NCBI GenBank assembly: GCA_002382975.1
Contig: DFTB01000012.1
Coordinates: forward strand, 1 to 64,000
DNA length: 64,000 nucleotides
Direction of reading: 5' to 3'
DNA from: Fibrobacter sp. UBA4223
GTDB lineage: Bacteria; Fibrobacterota; Fibrobacteria; Fibrobacterales; Fibrobacteraceae
In this document: piece by piece, positions 60,658-64,000 of the stretch
Layout of the letters: each line of letters opens with the position of its first letter
Position numbering within the stretch: the first letter of the stretch is position 1
Notes under the pieces: model-generated
The model's input: the letters and a program-made list of their open reading frames with translations, nothing else
Told to the model about the DNA's origin: nothing
Databases searched by the model: none
Translations under genes and position numbers: made by a program

Positions 60658-63106
60658 TATAATTCCCGACGCGAACAAAGAAGGTGTAGTCCATCACGTC
60701 ACCCAGTTCGTCGAGAGTTTCGCGGTCCACCAGGCGGGACATTCCCGCAGATACTGAGATGGACTTGTACGCAAAGCGTAGCGTCGGTTCCAGAATAAAC
60801 TTGTCGGCCCCGAGGTGCGCCGTCGGATTCTCTTCGAAGTCCCGCACGTAGGCCCCAAAGACCCACATGCCGAACATTCCCTTGTGAAGCCCGAGGTTTA
60901 TGCGGGCAAGGCCATAGTGATGGCTTAGCAGTTCCGGATTGTACCATTCCCCGGTCCAGGGCGTGGCCACAACACGCCTGCGGTAAAAGTTGTCCATCGG
61001 TTTGATACCCGTCGACTTTGGGTAGACATAGCCGTGGCCCTCGTCGTGGAACGTATCCAGGCCGCCGCCCAGGAAAAGCCCCAGCGTCAAGAAAGATACC
61101 GGTGAGCGGCTGGCGTACATTTCCAGAGAAAGCTTGTGGTATATGGGAATTAGATCCGCAATGTCTATCTTGTAACGCACGGACTGGAGTCCCCATTCCA
61201 GGAACAGGGACTGCCCGCCATACGAAAAGAACGGATCGGTATCGCCTTCGGCATAACGGTATTGGAGAGACGGTGAAACGGGCCATGTTTCCAAATCGTC
61301 CATCCGGTACACCTGGGCAAAATCAATAGTCCTGTCTCCCAACATGAATGTAAGCGATGTCACCTGGTGGGCTGTCAAGTGGTAATCTACCCACATGTTA
61401 AAGTCGCTTCGTTTTTCACCGCGAGGCGTCGTGAAATACGCATTGTCTTCCAGGTAAGATTCAAAAGGCCGCAGGGTCTGCCAGTCATAGCGGAGCCCTA
61501 CCGACCAGTCCCTGTTCCACAGGCGGGAAATTTCCAACTTGGGACTTACGCCGTATGACCTTGGGCCTACGAATCCCGAAACCCCGAGGGCGATATCCAT
61601 CTGGTTCACGAAGGAGAGCGTCACATCGCCGTAAGCGTGTGGCCCGATAGCGTTGGACCCGAAACCGCCCACAGAAACATCTACCGTCGGGGCGACCTTC
61701 GCCCCCACCAGCACGTTCCCCGTCGGCAACATGTCAAAGGAAACGGAATCGTAGGCAGGCTCCTTGGAAATTTCTTTCAAGAAATTTTCGGGCGCCACCA
61801 TGCCCGTGTCGCTTTCGTTCCAATAAGAGGCTATTGTGGAATGGGTTTCCGCAGACAGACTGTCAAAAGACGGTTTGAACTTGAACCATGGGGAAGCCAC
61901 CTTCTTGAAAGTCAAATAGTCCAGCGAGTCGTTCCTGAAAGGTATTAGTTCCGTAGCGTGGCGTTCCAAGGCAGAGAACCCCGCCTGAATCCATGCCGTA
62001 TAAGCAGAATCCGTAGCGTAATGGGCGCGGAGCACCACCCCCGACTCCTGATAAGACAAATTCTGCAGGGGCTTTTCAAAAAGGATACGCTGCCAGGGAG
62101 AATTCCAGGACGACACGGAAGCAAGAGCCACCCGGGGGATGCCTACCGAAATAATGGGAACCTGGTCGTAAACATCTTCATAGGGCACCGCAAGCCCCGG
62201 ACACAGTTCTCCGGAGTTGTAGTTTTCAACCAGCGGGAGACTCTTGAACACATACTCCGAAGTATTCCATTGTTCGCCGTTACAGCCAAGCACCGTAAAG
62301 GGAATCACCGCCCCGCGAGGTACTCGGTTCATGGCTTCTTGAAAGCGGAGCTTTGCAAGGGCATACCTGTGGGCGGAAGTATCCGGTTCAAAGGACTTGG
62401 GAATTTTCCGCAAAGTCATGGACGAATCCGGCTGCAACGCAAAACGATAACGCAGGCTGGGCACGCCATCGGGAGAAATGGGCCACCTGGCCTGTTCCTG
62501 CTTTTTATTGTACAGGTCGTCGAACATATTGTGGCCCACGTAGCCCTGCAGGTACGGGTCCAGCAGCACTCGCTGGATATCGTCTAGCGTCATTCCGTGA
62601 GTCCAGAGGTAACCCACGAAAGCGCCCCACGACGTACCCACCACGGAATCGATACGGACCTTGTAGGTTTCGATGGCATAGAGCACTCCCAGGTGGAACC
62701 AGGGAGAACGCTCACCGCCACTGAGGTAGAGGACGGATTTCTTTGGGGCTGAATTCGGAATTCGGATTTCGGAATTCGGATTGCCTGAATCGGAAGGACT
62801 GATTTCGCCTGTCGACAAATCTATGGTTTCGCATTTCCACGATGTGTCGGGGGAAGCCTCCCCCTCGCTCCCGCTGTCGGGGTTCGAGGTTCGAGGCTCG
62901 AGGCTAGAGGCTAGAGGAATGTCATCCTCGCGTAGGCGAGGATCCGCTTGAGAGGTTTGAGGTTCAGATGTAGTGGGAACAAGACTATCCGCAGGGGCCT
63001 GCGCCGTAGAATCCTGGGTAGCAGTCATCTGCGACAGCAGACTGTCGGCAGGTTCTGCAGGCAACAGGGAAAAAGCGACCAACAAGATGGCCGCCACCTT
63101 CGGCAT
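60650..63106 (-). CDS. Patatin-like protein fused to an outer-membrane barrel
   Basis: The 818-aa product (ATG 63106, AGGCGG upstream, 7 nt behind the PilT-like stop) has a signal peptide (VAAILLVAFSLLP) and a low-complexity linker (about 25-130) encoded by dispersed repeats. A patatin domain follows, with nucleophile motif GTSWG in VVGTSWGAFVGYLW. The glycine-rich oxyanion loop reads LSGGERSPWFH, not the usual GGGxRG, and the dyad Asp motif (DGG/DGA) is replaced by DQVP, so activity is uncertain. The C-terminal half alternates strands of a barrel (YGDVTLSFVNQMDIALGVSG, WSVGLRYDWQTL) and ends ...GNYSF, with terminal Phe as in outer-membrane proteins. Confidence 0.82.
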   Translation of the reverse strand: MPKVAAILLVAFSLLPAEPADSLLSQMTATQDSTAQAPADSLVPTTSEPQTSQADPRLREDDIPLASSLEPRTSNPDSGSEGEASPDTSWKCETIDLSTGEISPSDSGNPNSEIRIPNSAPKKSVLYLSGGERSPWFHLGVLYAIETYKVRIDSVVGTSWGAFVGYLWTHGMTLDDIQRVLLDPYLQGYVGHNMFDDLYNKKQEQARWPISPDGVPSLRYRFALQPDSSMTLRKIPKSFEPDTSAHRYALAKLRFQEAMNRVPRGAVIPFTVLGCNGEQWNTSEYVFKSLPLVENYNSGELCPGLAVPYEDVYDQVPIISVGIPRVALASVSSWNSPWQRILFEKPLQNLSYQESGVVLRAHYATDSAYTAWIQAGFSALERHATELIPFRNDSLDYLTFKKVASPWFKFKPSFDSLSAETHSTIASYWNESDTGMVAPENFLKEISKEPAYDSVSFDMLPTGNVLVGAKVAPTVDVSVGGFGSNAIGPHAYGDVTLSFVNQMDIALGVSGFVGPRSYGVSPKLEISRLWNRDWSVGLRYDWQTLRPFESYLEDNAYFTTPRGEKRSDFNMWVDYHLTAHQVTSLTFMLGDRTIDFAQVYRMDDLETWPVSPSLQYRYAEGDTDPFFSYGGQSLFLEWGLQSVRYKIDIADLIPIYHKLSLEMYASRSPVSFLTLGLFLGGGLDTFHDEGHGYVYPKSTGIKPMDNFYRRRVVATPWTGEWYNPELLSHHYGLARINLGLHKGMFGMWVFGAYVRDFEENPTAHLGADKFILEPTLRFAYKSISVSAGMSRLVDRETLDELGDVMDYTFFVRVGNYSF
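62751..62968. repeat. Repeats inside the patatin gene
   Basis: GAATTCG-type heptamers at 62751-62792, GGTTCGA/GGCTAGA heptamers at 62881-62922, a REP at 62920-62946 (TGTCATCCTCGCG-TAG-GCGAGGATCC) and GTTTGAG heptamers to 62968. All are in frame. Confidence 0.85.
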
Positions 63107-63113
63107 AAACCGC

Positions 63114-64000
63114 CTAGGCAAACCTTGCGGGATTGGCCACATACTTAGCCGCCACCTCTTGAGCCACGTATCCGGAACGCACCAGTTCTGCAAGACTGTC
63201 GTCCATCAGCATCATGCCTTCGGAAGCCGAAGCCGCAATGACCGACGGCAGCTTGAAATGATCCCCCGTGCGGACACACATGGCCACGTTCTGGGAATTG
63301 AAAAGTACTTCCCAGGCGGCAACGGCACCGGAACCTTCGGCTGCTCCCGGAAGCAGGCGCTGCACCACCACCGCCTTCAGCACAGAAGAAAGCATGGTCC
63401 GAACCAAAGCCTTGTCTTCGGGCTTGGCGGCCGCTACAAGGGCATCCAGGGCGCCAGCGGAATTGCCGGCGGTCACGTTGCACACCACCAAGGCGCCCGC
63501 TTCGGCAGCCCGCAACATGGGCAGTAAAAAACTGGAGTCGAAATCGCCCATCCACAGAAGGTCAACTCCGCTACGGATAGCCTGGTCCACTTTTTCGGCA
63601 ACGCCACCCACGGAATCTTCGAGAATGAGACTGCTCCCCTGCTTTACAGGAAGTTCCTGGGCCTTGTCCAAAAAGCAGGCCCTTAAAATCTTGGATTCGC
63701 AAAGAGCGCCCACATAGGCCGTGGCGCTGGTGGTCTTGCCGGAGCATGCCGGACCTGCAAAAAGCACCAGGCCTGAACTAAAGCCCAGCATATTTTCCAG
63801 AACAGGAGGAATTCCGAGAGAGGCAAAATCCGGACACTCGTTCAAGAGCGGACGGAATACGGCCCCGTTACCGAGAGCCTCACGAAAATACCGCACGCGC
63901 CAGCGCATGCCCTGCCAAGGTCCGCCAATCATAGAGCCGGATTCCCCTTCCAGGGAGCCCAAAAATTCAGCCAAGGAACCAAAGGGAATAACCGGAGCGT
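63114..64000 (-). CDS. PilT-like type IV pilus/type II secretion ATPase, partial
   Basis: The frame stays open to the right edge, so only the C-terminal ~295 residues are in the window. TTG at 63974 is not a convincing start. The ATPase core has Walker A GPACSGKTTSATA and a Walker B-like LLWMGDFD, followed by ALVVCNVTAGNSAGALDAL and SVLKAVVVQRLLPG, the usual PilT order. The C-terminal GMMLMDDSLAELVRSGYV segment also fits PilT. The Asp-box/His-box residues are only partly recognisable, so it may be a PilT/PilU paralogue. It is followed by the patatin gene after 7 nt, likely in one transcript. Confidence 0.8.
   Translation of the reverse strand, partial: APVIPFGSLAEFLGSLEGESGSMIGGPWQGMRWRVRYFREALGNGAVFRPLLNECPDFASLGIPPVLENMLGFSSGLVLFAGPACSGKTTSATAYVGALCESKILRACFLDKAQELPVKQGSSLILEDSVGGVAEKVDQAIRSGVDLLWMGDFDSSFLLPMLRAAEAGALVVCNVTAGNSAGALDALVAAAKPEDKALVRTMLSSVLKAVVVQRLLPGAAEGSGAVAAWEVLFNSQNVAMCVRTGDHFKLPSVIAASASEGMMLMDDSLAELVRSGYVAQEVAAKYVANPARFA

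Noticed and set aside
63114..64000. Complete 286-aa ATPase starting at TTG 63974
   Set aside because: The frame is open upstream to the window edge and PilT proteins are longer, so it is partial.

Overview
The window looks like chromosomal DNA from a Fibrobacter-type bacterium (Fibrobacterota), probably a fibre-degrading gut or rumen strain. The evidence is a set of very large exported glycoside hydrolase family 5 (GH5) proteins with poly-Ser linkers, DFEDGD...YDYKG carbohydrate-binding-like modules and arrays of Listeria-Bacteroides-type repeats. They carry C-terminal sorting-like tails ending in a basic residue. A short, Bacteroidetes-like housekeeping sigma factor and matching TAnnTTTG-like promoter elements sit among ordinary housekeeping genes. 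No database search was possible, so the genus is an inference.

Layout. 1-5400: a left-edge gene fragment, an AT-rich abiEi/abiEii toxin-antitoxin pair, malate dehydrogenase, a U32-like protein, a YfcE phosphodiesterase and a Phd/ParE toxin-antitoxin pair. 5359-5750: tRNA-Arg(TCT) with a strong terminator and several partial copies of its 3' end. 5795-9501: a lipoprotein, metF, a two-TM membrane protein and a protein with a decayed HD domain. 9618-21178: an exported GH5 protein of 1544 aa, a 49-aa peptide gene directly behind it, and a 2094-aa repeat protein with no visible catalytic domain. 21435-32460: serC, a GerW/YtfJ-like protein, lipoproteins, a Cys-cluster protein, psd, trmO-like, prfA-prmC, an outer-membrane-like protein and a small unknown. 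32787-41874 (all minus strand): mrp, a DUF971 gene, sigma factor, two TPR proteins and rlpA; then azlC-azlD and a double ABC ATPase. 42188-58672 (all minus strand): six exported proteins, four of them GH5, one with only binding modules and one with an unrecognised N-terminal domain. 58894-64000: a small exported protein, mltG, a patatin/outer-membrane fusion and a PilT-like ATPase cut by the right edge.

How the genes work together. The exported block probably forms a surface or secreted plant-polysaccharide system: GH5 domains cut beta-glucans, binding modules and repeats hold substrate or extend the protein, and the shared tails suggest one export route (type IX-like, inferred). Two of the giant genes share a conserved ~92-bp upstream module, and two GH5 genes share a 15-bp operator-like site, so coordinated control is plausible.

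The intergenic DNA is unusual. It holds REP-like hairpins of the GATCCYCGCC...GCGAGGATGAC kind and degenerate tandem repeats with a strict 7-nt period. Both have entered coding sequence: a REP lies in frame in the ABC ATPase linker, and heptamers plus a REP form the linker of the patatin protein. At least seven genes have a TATMTTKN element ending 4-6 nt before the ATG and no Shine-Dalgarno sequence, which points to leaderless transcripts.
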